DNA of 64,000 nt from COE1 sp036310845 (GCA_036310845.1 JAXJRB010000127.1:1-64000); one strand, 5' to 3'. Counted from the first letter of the stretch, positions 18,564-28,420 are shown. Numbers and translations: made by a program. The notes: a model not told the origin generated them from the letters alone.

Positions 18564-20357
18564 TTATATTGCTCTAGTAGCTTCTTTTAACATTTCCAAC
18601 TCTTCACCCTCAAAATATGGATTAAGTTTACTATAAACCGCCTCATGATAAGCATTCAACTTACTTACATCAGAAGCCTCCATGTATTTCGTATCAATTG
18701 CATCAAGATCAATCGGAACAAAAGTCAAATGACGGAACCCCATAAACTGTCCATCTCCATTCTTTTCTTCCTTTACGATTTCCAGAATATTTTCTGTTCT
18801 GATACCGTGACTCCCCTCAATATAAACACCTGGTTCATCCGACACAATCATTCCTTCTTCCAATAATGCTTCATTCATTCCCGGATTATAGCGCCATCTA
18901 ATATTCTGTGGACCTTCATGAACATTCAAAATATATCCTATCCCATGACCTGTTCCACACTTATAATCAATATAACAATCCCATAATGGCTGACGTGCTA
19001 TAATATCAACATTTTTGCCAGTACATCCATACAAAAACTTAACATCTGCCAGTCGTAACATTCCACTTGCTACTTTTGAGAAATGCTTCTTCATATCTTC
19101 CGTTACATCACCAAGAGCAATGGTTCTAGTAACATCTGTTGTAGCTCCTATATACTGTCCACCCGAATCTACAAGGTATAACCCTTCCGCTTCGATATTT
19201 TTCTTATCCTCTTTTGTTGCACTGTAATGCATCATTGCTGCATTTTCTTTATACGCACTAATTGTTGGAAATGATACATCCAAAAAGTCTTCAACTTCAC
19301 TTCTCATTTGATCCAACTTCATTGCTACACTATATTCATCCATCTGTTTCTTTCCAACATTCTTCTTCATCCAGAACAGAAACTTTGTAAGTGCAACACT
19401 ATCCAAAAGATAATACTTTCTGATATTCTCTAGCTCCACTTCATTTTTGATTGCCTTTAATAACGAAGTCGGATTCTCACGTTCCAGTAATTCTCCACGT
19501 CTTCCAACAAGCTTATACAACAAATAATTGACATCATTGCACGCGCACATTACTTTTCCATTCAGTTTACACTGTTCCAAAAAAGTAACCACCTCTGCAT
19601 AATCCTTTACAAGCACACCATACTTTTCAAAATGACCTTTTGCCGCTTCTGTTAACGCCTCATTTTGTACAAAAATAACTGCTTCCTTTTCTGATACAAA
19701 AGTATAAGAAAGAGCTACCGGATTGCAGTCAATATCATTTGCCCTAATATTATAAAGCCACATAATATCATCTAGCTTTGTAAGCAGCAAATGCGCTGCC
19801 TGTTCTTTCTTCATACTAGCTCTTACTGCTTCCAACTTCTGAGATACTGTTTTTCCACTTTTTTCCTCTGGAACTACCCAAATATCACTTACAGGCAAAT
19901 TGGGTCTATCATGCCAAATTGCATCTGCCAAATCTTTATCATATACATACTTTACATTCTTTTCAGATAACACTTTTTCCATTTTTTTCCCAAACGCCGC
20001 ATCAATCACTCTTCCATCAAATCCGATCGTCTGTCCATTTTCTACACGTTCCTGTAAATATTCTTCAATCGTTGGTACACCTTCCTCCCCCATACGATAT
20101 AGTACAATTTCCGAACCGTTTAGTTCTTTTTCTGCTTGAACAAAATATCTACCATCCGTCCAAAGACCTGCCTCTCGCTGACTAATTACCAACGTTCCAT
20201 TAGACCCCGTAAATCCTGACAAAAACTGTCTTACCTTAAAATATTCATTTACATATTCAGAATTATGAAAATCAGCAGTTGGTACAAGATAAAAATCAAT
20301 ACCAGCCTTTTTCATTATTTCCTTCATATCACGAATTCTTTCTACTATAATACTCAT
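18564..20357 (-). CDS. Xaa-Pro aminopeptidase (M24B, long form)
   Basis: This 597-residue aminopeptidase P removes N-terminal residues from Xaa-Pro peptides. It has the three-domain long form: two creatinase-like N-terminal domains (about 1-310) and a pita-bread catalytic domain. Metal-binding residues are visible in VDSGGQYIGATTDVTRTI, GTGHGIGYILNVHEGP, SDEPGVYIEG and GIRTENI. No signal peptide is seen, so it is cytoplasmic. It is the probable start of a single-gene unit; a small membrane protein gene lies 108 bases upstream. Confidence 0.93.
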   Translation of the reverse strand: MSIIVERIRDMKEIMKKAGIDFYLVPTADFHNSEYVNEYFKVRQFLSGFTGSNGTLVISQREAGLWTDGRYFVQAEKELNGSEIVLYRMGEEGVPTIEEYLQERVENGQTIGFDGRVIDAAFGKKMEKVLSEKNVKYVYDKDLADAIWHDRPNLPVSDIWVVPEEKSGKTVSQKLEAVRASMKKEQAAHLLLTKLDDIMWLYNIRANDIDCNPVALSYTFVSEKEAVIFVQNEALTEAAKGHFEKYGVLVKDYAEVVTFLEQCKLNGKVMCACNDVNYLLYKLVGRRGELLERENPTSLLKAIKNEVELENIRKYYLLDSVALTKFLFWMKKNVGKKQMDEYSVAMKLDQMRSEVEDFLDVSFPTISAYKENAAMMHYSATKEDKKNIEAEGLYLVDSGGQYIGATTDVTRTIALGDVTEDMKKHFSKVASGMLRLADVKFLYGCTGKNVDIIARQPLWDCYIDYKCGTGHGIGYILNVHEGPQNIRWRYNPGMNEALLEEGMIVSDEPGVYIEGSHGIRTENILEIVKEEKNGDGQFMGFRHLTFVPIDLDAIDTKYMEASDVSKLNAYHEAVYSKLNPYFEGEELEMLKEATRAI

Positions 20358-20465
20358 TTGCTTTCATATCCTTTCACTTTTTAACACCAGAAATATTTAC
20401 AACCATATCAATCTCATTCCCCCTCAGTCATTGCCCATTCAATCACTGCATACTTATCATAAATG

Positions 20466-20837
20466 CTACTTTTTATTCTTTTCCTTTTCATCAACTATTC
20501 CGATCAAATACTTTTTCTGTGCTTTCAACAAAAATTTTCCATAAAAAGATAACGCTGCCAAAAGCACAACCAACAGCATTGTATTCGCCAGTGGATAGAA
20601 TGCCAAAATCTTCAACACACCTATCATTCCTACAACAAAAAGAAGAATCCCCATCCCTACTGTCATTGGAAATGTCTTTTTCATAAACCCTTCCGGGTCA
20701 ACTGCTCTGTTAATCGGAAACCCTTTCCCCTTTAACATTTCCGGAATCTTATTGGTTAACTTCATCTGTACCGCCCAATAAATCATATAAATTCCACATA
20801 CCAAAATCAATATTTGTATTATCATACCAAAATCCAT
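20466..20837 (-). CDS. Small membrane protein of unknown function
   Basis: This 123-residue protein has three predicted membrane segments (about 4-22, 55-75 and 80-103) and a basic C terminus. The amphipathic stretch after the first helix contains KIPEMLKGKGFPINRAVDPE. I recognise no family. The start is well supported by GGGGGAGG nine bases upstream. It lies between thrC and the aminopeptidase gene without an obvious link to either. Confidence 0.7.
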   Translation of the reverse strand: MDFGMIIQILILVCGIYMIYWAVQMKLTNKIPEMLKGKGFPINRAVDPEGFMKKTFPMTVGMGILLFVVGMIGVLKILAFYPLANTMLLVVLLAALSFYGKFLLKAQKKYLIGIVDEKEKNKK

Positions 20838-20897
20838 TCTTGTAAACCTCCCCCTTGTCTACCCACATCTTTATCAACGATGGTATTTTGCAGTATT

Positions 20898-20930
20898 CAA
20901 AAATCGAGCAGGCAACAACCTACTCGATTC
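20898..20930 (-). terminator. Terminator after thrC
   Basis: The stem AATCGAGtaGG / CCtgCTCGATT is followed on the minus strand by TTTTGAA. It lies about 90 bases after the thrC stop. Confidence 0.7.
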
Positions 20931-21014
20931 ATTCGCATTCTTGTTAATTTTCATAAATTTGCACTATGTACAAATTTACCAAATGAAAATCCTTCCATTT
21001 ATAGCTTTTTCATT

Positions 21015-22502
21015 CTACATTCCAAGGAACTTCATAACAACAGACTTCATATCTTCCTTATCACAAACTGTATCATGTAATACAGGTGCTGTTCTAATCT
21101 CATCAATTGCATTTGGCACACCAACATTCGCAAGCTTAGAAAGCTCATCTACCAATTCAAAGTCTGTCATGGAATCATATTTTGCATCAATCGCATTCAT
21201 GACACTTCTTGTGAACTTGAATGGACTTGCTGTAGAAGCAACTACAACCTTTGCGTCATCCTTTGTTGCTTCCTGATACTTCTTCAATACAGTAGCCGCA
21301 ACCGCTGTATGAGTATCGATTACATAACCTGTCTTCTCATAAAGATTCTTAATCGTATCTGCTGTTTCCTGCTCAGAAGCATAATTACCATAAAAATCTT
21401 CCATATTATCCTTCATATCAGCAGTAATCTCATACTTACCATCTCTTGATAAAGACTTCATGAATGCTGCATTCTTCTCAGCGTCACAACCTGCTGTCAA
21501 ATAGATAAGTCTTTCAAGATTACTTGAAATCAAAATATCCATAGAAGGAGATGTTGTTAATACAAACTCTCTATTTCTGTCATAAACACCTGTTTCGAAG
21601 AAATCATATAATACCTTATTTTCATTAGAAGCACAAATTAACTTAGCAATAGGAATACCCATATTCTTTGCAAAATATGCCGCAAGGATGTTACCAAAGT
21701 TTCCTGTAGGAACTACTACATTAATCTTCTCTCCTTTTTCTACCTTGCCTTCCTTTAACAACTGTGCATAAGAATATACATAGTAAACAATCTGTGGAAC
21801 AAGTCTTCCTATATTAATTGAGTTAGCTGATGAGAACTGGAATCCTGCTTCATCCATCTGTGCTGCTAATTCCTTATCACCAAATAACATCTTTACGCCT
21901 GTCTGAGCGTCATCAAAATTACCTGTAATACCTACAACGAAAGTATTGTCACCCTTCTGTGTAACCATCTGCTTCTCCTGAATCGGACTTACACCATTCT
22001 TAGGATAGAATACAATAATTCTTGTACCTTCTACATCGGCAAATCCAGCAAGCGCTGCCTTACCTGTATCACCACTTGTTGCTGTTAAGATTACTATTTC
22101 ATTCTTAACATTATTCTTCTTCGCAGATGTAATTAACAGATGTGGCAAAATAGACAATGCCATATCCTTGAACGCAATTGTTGCTCCGTGGAATAACTCA
22201 AGATAATATGCACCATCTGCTTCAACCAATGGAGCAATTACTTCTGTATCAAACTTACTATCATAAGCCTTATTGATACAATCCCTAAGTTCTTCTTCTG
22301 TAAAATCAGTCAAAAACAGCTTCATTACTTCATAAGCGGTCTCCTGATATGTCATATTAGAAAGCTCCTCAAGAGTCTTATCCAAAGCAGGTACTGACTC
22401 TGGTACAAATAAACCACCATCATCAGCAAGTCCTTTTAAAATAGCCTGGGAAGCCTTTACTGTTTCATTTTTACTTCTTGTGCTTCTGTAAAATAAATCC
22501 AT
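21015..22502 (-). CDS. thrC: Threonine synthase
   Basis: This enzyme of about 495 residues converts O-phosphohomoserine to threonine with PLP. The PLP lysine is in FHGATIAFKDMALS, and the phosphate-binding loop is TATSGDTGKAALAG. The length fits the long class of bacterial ThrC. ATG at 22502 is preferred over the ATG six bases earlier because AGAGGAG is then seven bases away. It appears to be transcribed alone. Confidence 0.95.
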   Translation of the reverse strand: MDLFYRSTRSKNETVKASQAILKGLADDGGLFVPESVPALDKTLEELSNMTYQETAYEVMKLFLTDFTEEELRDCINKAYDSKFDTEVIAPLVEADGAYYLELFHGATIAFKDMALSILPHLLITSAKKNNVKNEIVILTATSGDTGKAALAGFADVEGTRIIVFYPKNGVSPIQEKQMVTQKGDNTFVVGITGNFDDAQTGVKMLFGDKELAAQMDEAGFQFSSANSINIGRLVPQIVYYVYSYAQLLKEGKVEKGEKINVVVPTGNFGNILAAYFAKNMGIPIAKLICASNENKVLYDFFETGVYDRNREFVLTTSPSMDILISSNLERLIYLTAGCDAEKNAAFMKSLSRDGKYEITADMKDNMEDFYGNYASEQETADTIKNLYEKTGYVIDTHTAVAATVLKKYQEATKDDAKVVVASTASPFKFTRSVMNAIDAKYDSMTDFELVDELSKLANVGVPNAIDEIRTAPVLHDTVCDKEDMKSVVMKFLGM

Positions 22503-22600
22503 CACCATTCTCCTCTTTAACTCGATGTGAATATCTAACTTTTCAGTTCATAAGTATAACATAGTATTTTTCACTGTGCAAGCACGTTATCCGCTTAATC

Positions 22601-23197
22601 TCAAAAGAAAAAATCATGTCCGCCATGGGAAAACAGATGCGTCAAATTGTCGTCAAACCAACATACTTTATCGGGGTCCGCATACTGTCTTGCCACAAAA
22701 TACAATGCCCCTTGCGAAATATCCTCTCCTAGTAAAGCACTATGCACCACCTCTTTTGTTTCTTCTGATATTTCCACAGTGTCAATTCTTCCATTTGAAA
22801 CCGGTGAAAACTGAGTCGAATGTGAATTTCTCTGATATACAACCTCTGTTACTGTATCCGGAAACGCTTCATCCCTCACTCTATTAATTACAACATTAGC
22901 TACCAAAAGCTTTCCCATTCTATCCTCACATCCTGCCTCTGCTTCTACAATCCTCATCAAGCATTCAATATCCTGTTCAGACACCCTTATCACATATTGA
23001 GGAACCATCTCTTTTATTTTTATCTCTCTCGGCAAGGAAACGATAGGCTTGTCCTCTATTGTAATCACAGATGCCATCTCCTTTTGTTCCATTTTCAATG
23101 CTTCTTGGCCTTTTACCTCACTCGTTCGCGCCATCCATAGCAAGCTTGTACACAACACATTTATTAATAAAAGCAGAATACATTTCTTCTGATACAT
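22601..23197 (-). CDS. SleB/CwlJ-type cell wall hydrolase
   Basis: This 198-residue protein has an N-terminal hydrophobic export signal (about 5-20) and a Hydrolase_2 domain from about residue 75. The catalytic Glu region is MRIVEAEAGCED, and the typical NVVINRV, FSPV and Y-A-D segments follow. The family contains spore cortex-lytic transglycosylases, but many clostridial members act in vegetative wall turnover. No peptidoglycan-binding domain is present. Confidence 0.88.
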   Translation of the reverse strand: MYQKKCILLLLINVLCTSLLWMARTSEVKGQEALKMEQKEMASVITIEDKPIVSLPREIKIKEMVPQYVIRVSEQDIECLMRIVEAEAGCEDRMGKLLVANVVINRVRDEAFPDTVTEVVYQRNSHSTQFSPVSNGRIDTVEISEETKEVVHSALLGEDISQGALYFVARQYADPDKVCWFDDNLTHLFSHGGHDFFF

Positions 23198-23520
23198 ATA
23201 CTTGTTTATCCCTTCTAAAACTTTAATTTTACATAAACACTTCTTTTATTAGTCTATTCAGAGATATGCAAAAAAATACAATGAATTGTTGAACTATTCA
23301 GGCAGGTCGAAGCATTTGTTGCCGAGACCGCAAGAAAATGATACAGTAATCAAAAATCCTATCACCGAAACCGATTTTAAATGGTTTTTTGCATCATAAT
23401 TATGAAGGTACTGAATAATTACGAATTGTTTTACATTTCGTTGTATGCTATGATTAATATAATAAATTTATGTAACCTCTCTAAAATGTTACTATTTTTT
23501 GATTGTCAAGGGGGAATCAT
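23198..23520 (+). other. Gap with the promoter of the AP2 gene
   Basis: This 323-base gap separates divergent genes. Besides the plus-strand promoter at 23426-23454 I see no conserved structure. Confidence 0.45.
23426..23454 (+). promoter_or_regulatory. Promoter of the AP2-domain gene
   Basis: TTGTTT (23426-23431) and TATGAT (23449-23454) are 17 bases apart, with a TG one base before the -10 box (extended -10). Confidence 0.6.
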
Positions 23521-24315
23521 ATGTTAAAAGGGGTTTATTCTGCCACCAAAAAAGACAATACAACCTATTACCGTTCTTCCATAACTTACCGTAGAAAGCA
23601 CATCAGTCTTGGCAGCTTTGACTCTATGGAAGAAGCAAATGCAGCATATTTGGAGGCTGACCGCATTTTAGATTCTAGCACCATTACCATTCATGACTAT
23701 ATTGAAGAAAGCCCTCTTTCCTTTGAAAAATGGGTTATTCTTATCAATTTTCGTGATAATGGGATTTATTTCGGAACACCTATTTATGCTCGCCCTAAAT
23801 TTTTCTATTATTATCTTTCCCCAACTCATGTATTAAAATTTGATATTGATGACTTATTTTACTATTCATCTCATAAAATCATGAAAAGAAATGGTCATCT
23901 TTTTGTTGCAGATTATGGTATGCAGGTAAATATCCTTAATCGCCACGGAATTCGTAGCTATAGCGTCCCCGGAAAAGACTTTATTTTCCAAAATGGTGAT
24001 GAAACTGATTTTCGAAACGAAAACCTAAAAATCATAAATCGTTATCTTGGTGTATCTAAGATTTCAACCAAAGGAAAAACAAAGTACAAAGCAAAAATCA
24101 ATCTCCCCGGCTATTTTGTCATTGGAACTTACGATACCGAGAACGAAGCCGCCATCGCATACAATAAAGCCATTGATATCTTAAAGCGCAATGGCGTAAC
24201 ACGAAATTATACCCCAAATTATCTAGAAGCTCTCTCTCCTGCTGTTTATGCAGACATCTATGCACAACTAAAGATATCAGAAAAGCTGATAAATTATCAC
24301 CCAAATACAAAATAG
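23521..24315 (+). CDS. AP2-domain protein with a degenerate HNH-like centre
   Basis: This 264-residue protein starts at ATG 23521 with AAGGGGG seven bases upstream. An AP2-like unit spans about 3-50 (GVYSATKKDNTTYYRSS...LGSFDSMEEANAAY). A second spans about 178-230 (GVSKISTKGKTKYKAKINL...IGTYDTENEAAIAYNKAID). Between them is a region laid out like HNH homing endonucleases (IFQNGDETDFRNENLKIIN), but the catalytic His of the usual VDHINGN is gone. AP2-HNH proteins are normally mobile nucleases. This one has its own promoter and no neighbouring mobile genes, so it may be a domesticated DNA-binding protein. Function is inferred only. Confidence 0.75.
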   Translation: MLKGVYSATKKDNTTYYRSSITYRRKHISLGSFDSMEEANAAYLEADRILDSSTITIHDYIEESPLSFEKWVILINFRDNGIYFGTPIYARPKFFYYYLSPTHVLKFDIDDLFYYSSHKIMKRNGHLFVADYGMQVNILNRHGIRSYSVPGKDFIFQNGDETDFRNENLKIINRYLGVSKISTKGKTKYKAKINLPGYFVIGTYDTENEAAIAYNKAIDILKRNGVTRNYTPNYLEALSPAVYADIYAQLKISEKLINYHPNTK

Positions 24316-24335
24316 TTTTCATAAACAAATGACAC

Positions 24336-24373
24336 AAAAATGGGAACCTTTTTTTCGGTTCCCATTTCTTTTT
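24336..24373. terminator. Bidirectional terminator between convergent genes
   Basis: The perfect stem AAATGGGAACC / GGTTCCCATTT is followed by CTTTTTC on the plus strand and preceded by a run of A. It can serve both the AP2 gene and the converging GH25 gene. Confidence 0.85.
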
Positions 24374-24380
24374 CAATATA

Positions 24381-25652
24381 CTACTGTTTTGTATAATCCA
24401 CAAAGCAAACGTTTAGTCCTGTTTCTTTTGAAATCCCACTGATTGTACCCGACTTATCATATTGCCACATAGCAAATTCATACGGATAATCCGGTGTATC
24501 TTCCTCCTGTGATAACCATACATCATATTCTTTCAATGCTTCTAAATCAACCTTCGTAACCAACCATTCTTTATTGCCATACAGCATAGGCTTATATCCT
24601 GCATCCTTTATAATGCTTAGAAATAACTTAGTTAGTTCCGTTCTGCTGTCTGTATCAAGCGAATCTATTCTAGCCATATCTCCTTCCACTTCCTGCATTT
24701 GGAATACCACGGGATATTTGACGGTATAATCCTTGATAGCCTCCATAAGAGTCTCCGCCTCTTCCTCTATCTCATCCTCTGTTATAGCCTGTGAAAAGAA
24801 ATACACACCTATATCAAGCCCTGCACTTTTTGCACTCTTCATATAATCCTTAAATTTTTCATCAAGTACTACTTCTCCACTACTATATCCTCTTCCACCA
24901 ACCTTAATCATAACAAAATCACAGCCGGCTTTTTTTAGTTTCTTGAAATCTACACTATCCTGTTTGCTGGAAATATCTACACCACACCAAGATGCTTCTT
25001 TGCCATTCAAATAGTAGCTCATAATCGGCTTCTTATATACGAATCGAGACTTTGAATAAGAATTCTTTGTAAGATTTGCATTAATTTCAACCCATTCCTC
25101 TGTCCCATCTGCCTTTTTTATCCGTGTTTTAGGTTCAGAATTGACATCATCTTTTTCCTCTTCCGTTTCTTCTGTCCCTAGCACCTCGGCATCTTCCCTA
25201 TCTGGCACATCATAAACAGACGTTTTTGCATCCGCCAGCTTCGCCGCTGAATTCTCACTCCCATTATTCGCAGAACCATCTACTACTGTTTCACCTGTTG
25301 TCTGATTCAAAACCGTACCATTCTTTGTTGATTTTGGTGCTTCCATTTCATCTGCACTATTCAAATCAGACAAATCCCAAATATCAAGCTGATCTGATGT
25401 CAATGTACTTCCCGAAATCAGTGAATCCACACTTTTTCCCTTAGGGACCTGTTCTTCGCTGATTCCTGCAGCCTGTCTTCTTTCTGCTGCCTGCTGTCTC
25501 GCAAGTTCATAGTTAGAACCACTCTTACCTTGCTGATTCATCCAAAAAATCAACCCAACAATCCCAAGCACTACTATTGACATCAGCACTATCATATATA
25601 GAAATGACTTGGATTCCCTTTCTTCCTCGTAATAATCATCTGTAAGTCTCAT
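24381..25652 (-). CDS. GH25 lysozyme-like protein, altered active site
   Basis: This 423-residue protein has a short cytoplasmic N terminus, one membrane segment (about 17-37), a long Ser/Thr/Asp/Glu-rich linker (40-200) and a GH25 domain (about 222-423). The fold markers are clear: GVDISSKQDSVDF at the start with the first catalytic Asp at 226, and FAMWQYD near the end. The central D-x-E pair (Asp98 and Glu100 in Cellosyl) is replaced by Gln318 and Gln320 in YPVVFQMQEVE. Muramidase activity is therefore doubtful; a wall-binding or scaffold role is possible. It is anchored outside the membrane. Confidence 0.85.
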   Translation of the reverse strand: MRLTDDYYEEERESKSFLYMIVLMSIVVLGIVGLIFWMNQQGKSGSNYELARQQAAERRQAAGISEEQVPKGKSVDSLISGSTLTSDQLDIWDLSDLNSADEMEAPKSTKNGTVLNQTTGETVVDGSANNGSENSAAKLADAKTSVYDVPDREDAEVLGTEETEEEKDDVNSEPKTRIKKADGTEEWVEINANLTKNSYSKSRFVYKKPIMSYYLNGKEASWCGVDISSKQDSVDFKKLKKAGCDFVMIKVGGRGYSSGEVVLDEKFKDYMKSAKSAGLDIGVYFFSQAITEDEIEEEAETLMEAIKDYTVKYPVVFQMQEVEGDMARIDSLDTDSRTELTKLFLSIIKDAGYKPMLYGNKEWLVTKVDLEALKEYDVWLSQEEDTPDYPYEFAMWQYDKSGTISGISKETGLNVCFVDYTKQ

Positions 25653-25752
25653 GTTAATCCCCCATTCTCTACTGCATATATAGTAGCCCTTTTACCATTT
25701 TATTTTACATAAAGCCTTTACTTGTTCATTATAATATATTGTATTTAATATT

Positions 25753-28173
25753 TCAATTATTTTCTGATAATTCTCCTCTCGCTGCTTTTGCAAACATCTT
25801 CAACTTTTCATATACTCTGCCATGTACAGTATTTTGAGGGAACATTCCAGACTCATCCTTTTTTCCCGCTTCACAGCCCATAAGAAGCTCGATACCCTCA
25901 TCAATATGCGCAATAGGATAAATATGAAAGACACCTTCTTTCACTGCATTTACAACTTCATCCTTCAACACAAGCTCTTTTACATTAGAAACAGGAATCA
26001 ACACGCCTTGCTTTCCAGTTAACCCCCTCTTCTTGCATAAATCAAAAAATCCTTCAATTTTATGGGTTACGCCACCAATTGCCTGAATTTCACCTTTTTG
26101 ATTAACTGACCCTGTTACCGCCAGTTCTTGACTAATAGGTAGCTCAGCCAACGAAGAAATAATACAGTAAAGTTCTGTACTAGATGCACTATCTCCGTCA
26201 ATCCCATTATAATTTTGTTCAAAACACACACGACACGATAAAGACATCGGAAATTCCTGGGCATAGATTTGACCCAAATATCCTGTAATAATCTGCATTC
26301 CTTTATCATGAGTCTGCCCGCTCAAGCGAGCTTCTTTCTCAATGTTTACAATGCCGGACTTTCCGACATAAGTGGTTGCCGTGATACGGGATGGCTTACC
26401 AAAAGCATAATTTCCCATATCCAATACCGCGAGTCCATTTATTTGGCCAATCTGAGCCCCCTCTGTATCAATCATAATCACATCATCATCCATCATTTCA
26501 TCCAGCTTCTCTTCATAAAGCTTCATACGCAATTCTTTTTCATAAATGGTTTTTTGAATTTGTTCTGCTGTAATAATGGAAGCATTCTCCAATCGTGCCC
26601 ATGTATTTGCTTCTCCCAAAATCTCAGATAGATAATTAAATCGCGTAGACAATTTATCCTGACGTTCTGCTAAACGAGAGGAATATTCAATAATAGCGCA
26701 AATCGCACCAACATCAAAATCTAATGTACGCTCCCGCTCCACAAACCCTTTGATGAATTGTGCAATCTTGAAACAGTTTTCATAGGTCCTTGGCATTTCA
26801 TAATCAAATTCCGCTCTTATTTTGAAAAATTTATCAAATTCTTCATCAGCTTCATTTAACAATTCATAGAATTGCTCACTCCCTACCATAACAACCTTCA
26901 ACTGTGCTGGAATAGGATCTGGTTTCAATGTAGGAGCTGCTGTAATTCCAAGCAATTCTCTTATAGAATCCATATCAATTTCTTTTGTTTTAATAACACG
27001 ACGCAGCGCTTCCCATGCATGGGGTATCGTCAAAATGTCCTGTGCCTGCACAATTAGATAGCCGCCATTTGCCTGATGAAAAAGCCCTGCCTTAATCTTC
27101 ATAAAATCTGTAGTCAGATTTCCAAATTCACTGTCATATTCTATCTCTCCCATCAGATTGGTATAAGTTGGATTAAATGTAACCACTACCGGAGCACCCT
27201 TGGTTTCGGAATGGTCTATTAACAGGTTCACGCCATATCTTTGCATGATATCCTCTTCAGGTTTTCGGTTCAGTAGCGGTAACAATGTGGATAGTTCTTC
27301 TTCCTCCGATTCTTCCGTCTCAACAAACTTATCAAGATTATCTAGCACATCTTCTTCAACTGCTAAAATATAGGTTTTTATCAAATCACTAGATTGATAT
27401 TTTTCTAAAAAATCTGACACATAGTGCCCGATTGCAGAAACCCCAACCTTATGCTCCAACTCTTCTACCTGTATATCACAGGCTTTTTCTAATTCATTCA
27501 TTTCACGCATGAATCCTGTAACCTTTTCCTGAATATACTGTGTCTTTGCCTCAATCAATTTTATCTGTTCTTCAGATAAAGAAGCATAATTTTCCTCTTC
27601 AAAAGGTTCACCATTCACAATAGGCAAAAAACATACACCCGATGCTGTTTTCTTTAATTGAAAATCCTGTTCCGCTGCCATTGCACTCATTTTTCCAACA
27701 AGAATATCCTGCTGTTCTTGAATGCTATGTACAATTTTCCCTTTTTGTTTTTCAAATTCATCACTAAGAAAAGCTTTCTGCAACTCTTTCTTAAATATTG
27801 CAACCAGCTCCTCCATATCCTTCTTAAAATATTTTCCATTTCCTGCCTCAAAGCTTATTGCAATGGGCTTTTTAGGATCTTGAAAATTATAAACATAACA
27901 CCAATCCTGAGGAACTGACTCTGTTGCCGCAATTTTTTCCGCACTATAGCGAGCATAAGTAGTCTTTCCTGTACCAGATGGTCCAGCCATATAAATATTA
28001 TAGCCCTTCATTTTAACTGCAAGACCAAAATCAAAAGCCTTTACTGCACGTTCCTGTCCAATAATCCCCTTCCACGCTTCTAAATCCGCTGTTGTCTTAA
28101 AAGAAAACTCATCAGGGAAACAATTGTTTTTCAACTGCGTATAATCTAACTCTGCTACCTTTTTCACAAACAT
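25753..28173 (-). CDS. Lon-family ATP-dependent protease (AAA_32/Lon_C type)
   Basis: This protease of about 806 residues joins an AAA+ ATPase module (Walker A GPSGTGKTTYAR) to a C-terminal Lon peptidase domain. A helical region of about 200 residues is inserted in the ATPase part, as in LonB-like proteins. The catalytic Ser in GIDGDSAS and Lys in VTHKIEGF are 43 residues apart, the same spacing as Ser679-Lys722 of E. coli Lon. It lacks the LAN domain of classical Lon. ATG at 28173 follows AAGGAGG; the GTG at 28191 would lie upstream of that site. Confidence 0.92.
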   Translation of the reverse strand: MFVKKVAELDYTQLKNNCFPDEFSFKTTADLEAWKGIIGQERAVKAFDFGLAVKMKGYNIYMAGPSGTGKTTYARYSAEKIAATESVPQDWCYVYNFQDPKKPIAISFEAGNGKYFKKDMEELVAIFKKELQKAFLSDEFEKQKGKIVHSIQEQQDILVGKMSAMAAEQDFQLKKTASGVCFLPIVNGEPFEEENYASLSEEQIKLIEAKTQYIQEKVTGFMREMNELEKACDIQVEELEHKVGVSAIGHYVSDFLEKYQSSDLIKTYILAVEEDVLDNLDKFVETEESEEEELSTLLPLLNRKPEEDIMQRYGVNLLIDHSETKGAPVVVTFNPTYTNLMGEIEYDSEFGNLTTDFMKIKAGLFHQANGGYLIVQAQDILTIPHAWEALRRVIKTKEIDMDSIRELLGITAAPTLKPDPIPAQLKVVMVGSEQFYELLNEADEEFDKFFKIRAEFDYEMPRTYENCFKIAQFIKGFVERERTLDFDVGAICAIIEYSSRLAERQDKLSTRFNYLSEILGEANTWARLENASIITAEQIQKTIYEKELRMKLYEEKLDEMMDDDVIMIDTEGAQIGQINGLAVLDMGNYAFGKPSRITATTYVGKSGIVNIEKEARLSGQTHDKGMQIITGYLGQIYAQEFPMSLSCRVCFEQNYNGIDGDSASSTELYCIISSLAELPISQELAVTGSVNQKGEIQAIGGVTHKIEGFFDLCKKRGLTGKQGVLIPVSNVKELVLKDEVVNAVKEGVFHIYPIAHIDEGIELLMGCEAGKKDESGMFPQNTVHGRVYEKLKMFAKAARGELSENN

Positions 28174-28249
28174 ACGCCTCCTTCCAAACACAGTGTATCT
28201 GTTATTTTTATTATATCACTTTATCCTAATACCCCAAAGAAAAAATAGT

Positions 28250-28304
28250 GCGTGCCAACGCACGCACCTTGTAACTACCACTACGCTACAGCAATTTCCT
28301 AATA
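28250..28304. repeat. Intergenic repeat R1, copy 3a
   Basis: The GCGTGC/GCACGC hairpin is followed by the core TAACTACCACTACGCTACAG and CAATTTCCTA. A second copy follows directly in the same orientation. Confidence 0.75.
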
Positions 28305-28312
28305 TTTAATAA

Positions 28313-28370
28313 TAGTGCGTGCCTGCGCGCACTTTGTAACTACCACTACGTAACAGCAATTTCCTATCAC
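28313..28370. repeat. Intergenic repeat R1, copy 3b
   Basis: The AGTGCG...CGCACT hairpin is followed by the core TAACTACCACTACGTAACAG and CAATTTCCTAT. It is a tandem duplicate of copy 3a with a slightly different hairpin. Confidence 0.75.
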
Positions 28371-28410
28371 AAAAAAGACCACTGCATACTCATCGCACAC
28401 AGCAGTCTTT
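28371..28410 (-). terminator. Terminator of the rnf operon
   Basis: The stem AAAGACTGCTG / CAGTGGTCTTT is followed by TTT on the minus strand, just after the rnfB stop codon. Confidence 0.85.
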
Positions 28411-28420
28411 CATTCATTTA

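Noticed and set aside
20938..20990. AAATTTG/CAAATTT hairpin after thrC as a relative of the rnfA-rnfB hairpins
   Set aside because: The similarity is limited to short A+T-rich arms and could be chance.
25753..28173. Classical Lon (lonA) annotation
   Set aside because: The N-terminal LAN domain is missing and the ATPase has the inserted helical region of the AAA_32/LonB-like group.
28249..28370. CRISPR array suggested by the tandem R1 repeats
   Set aside because: There are only two units, the spacer lengths are irregular and no cas genes are present. The repeats match dispersed copies elsewhere.
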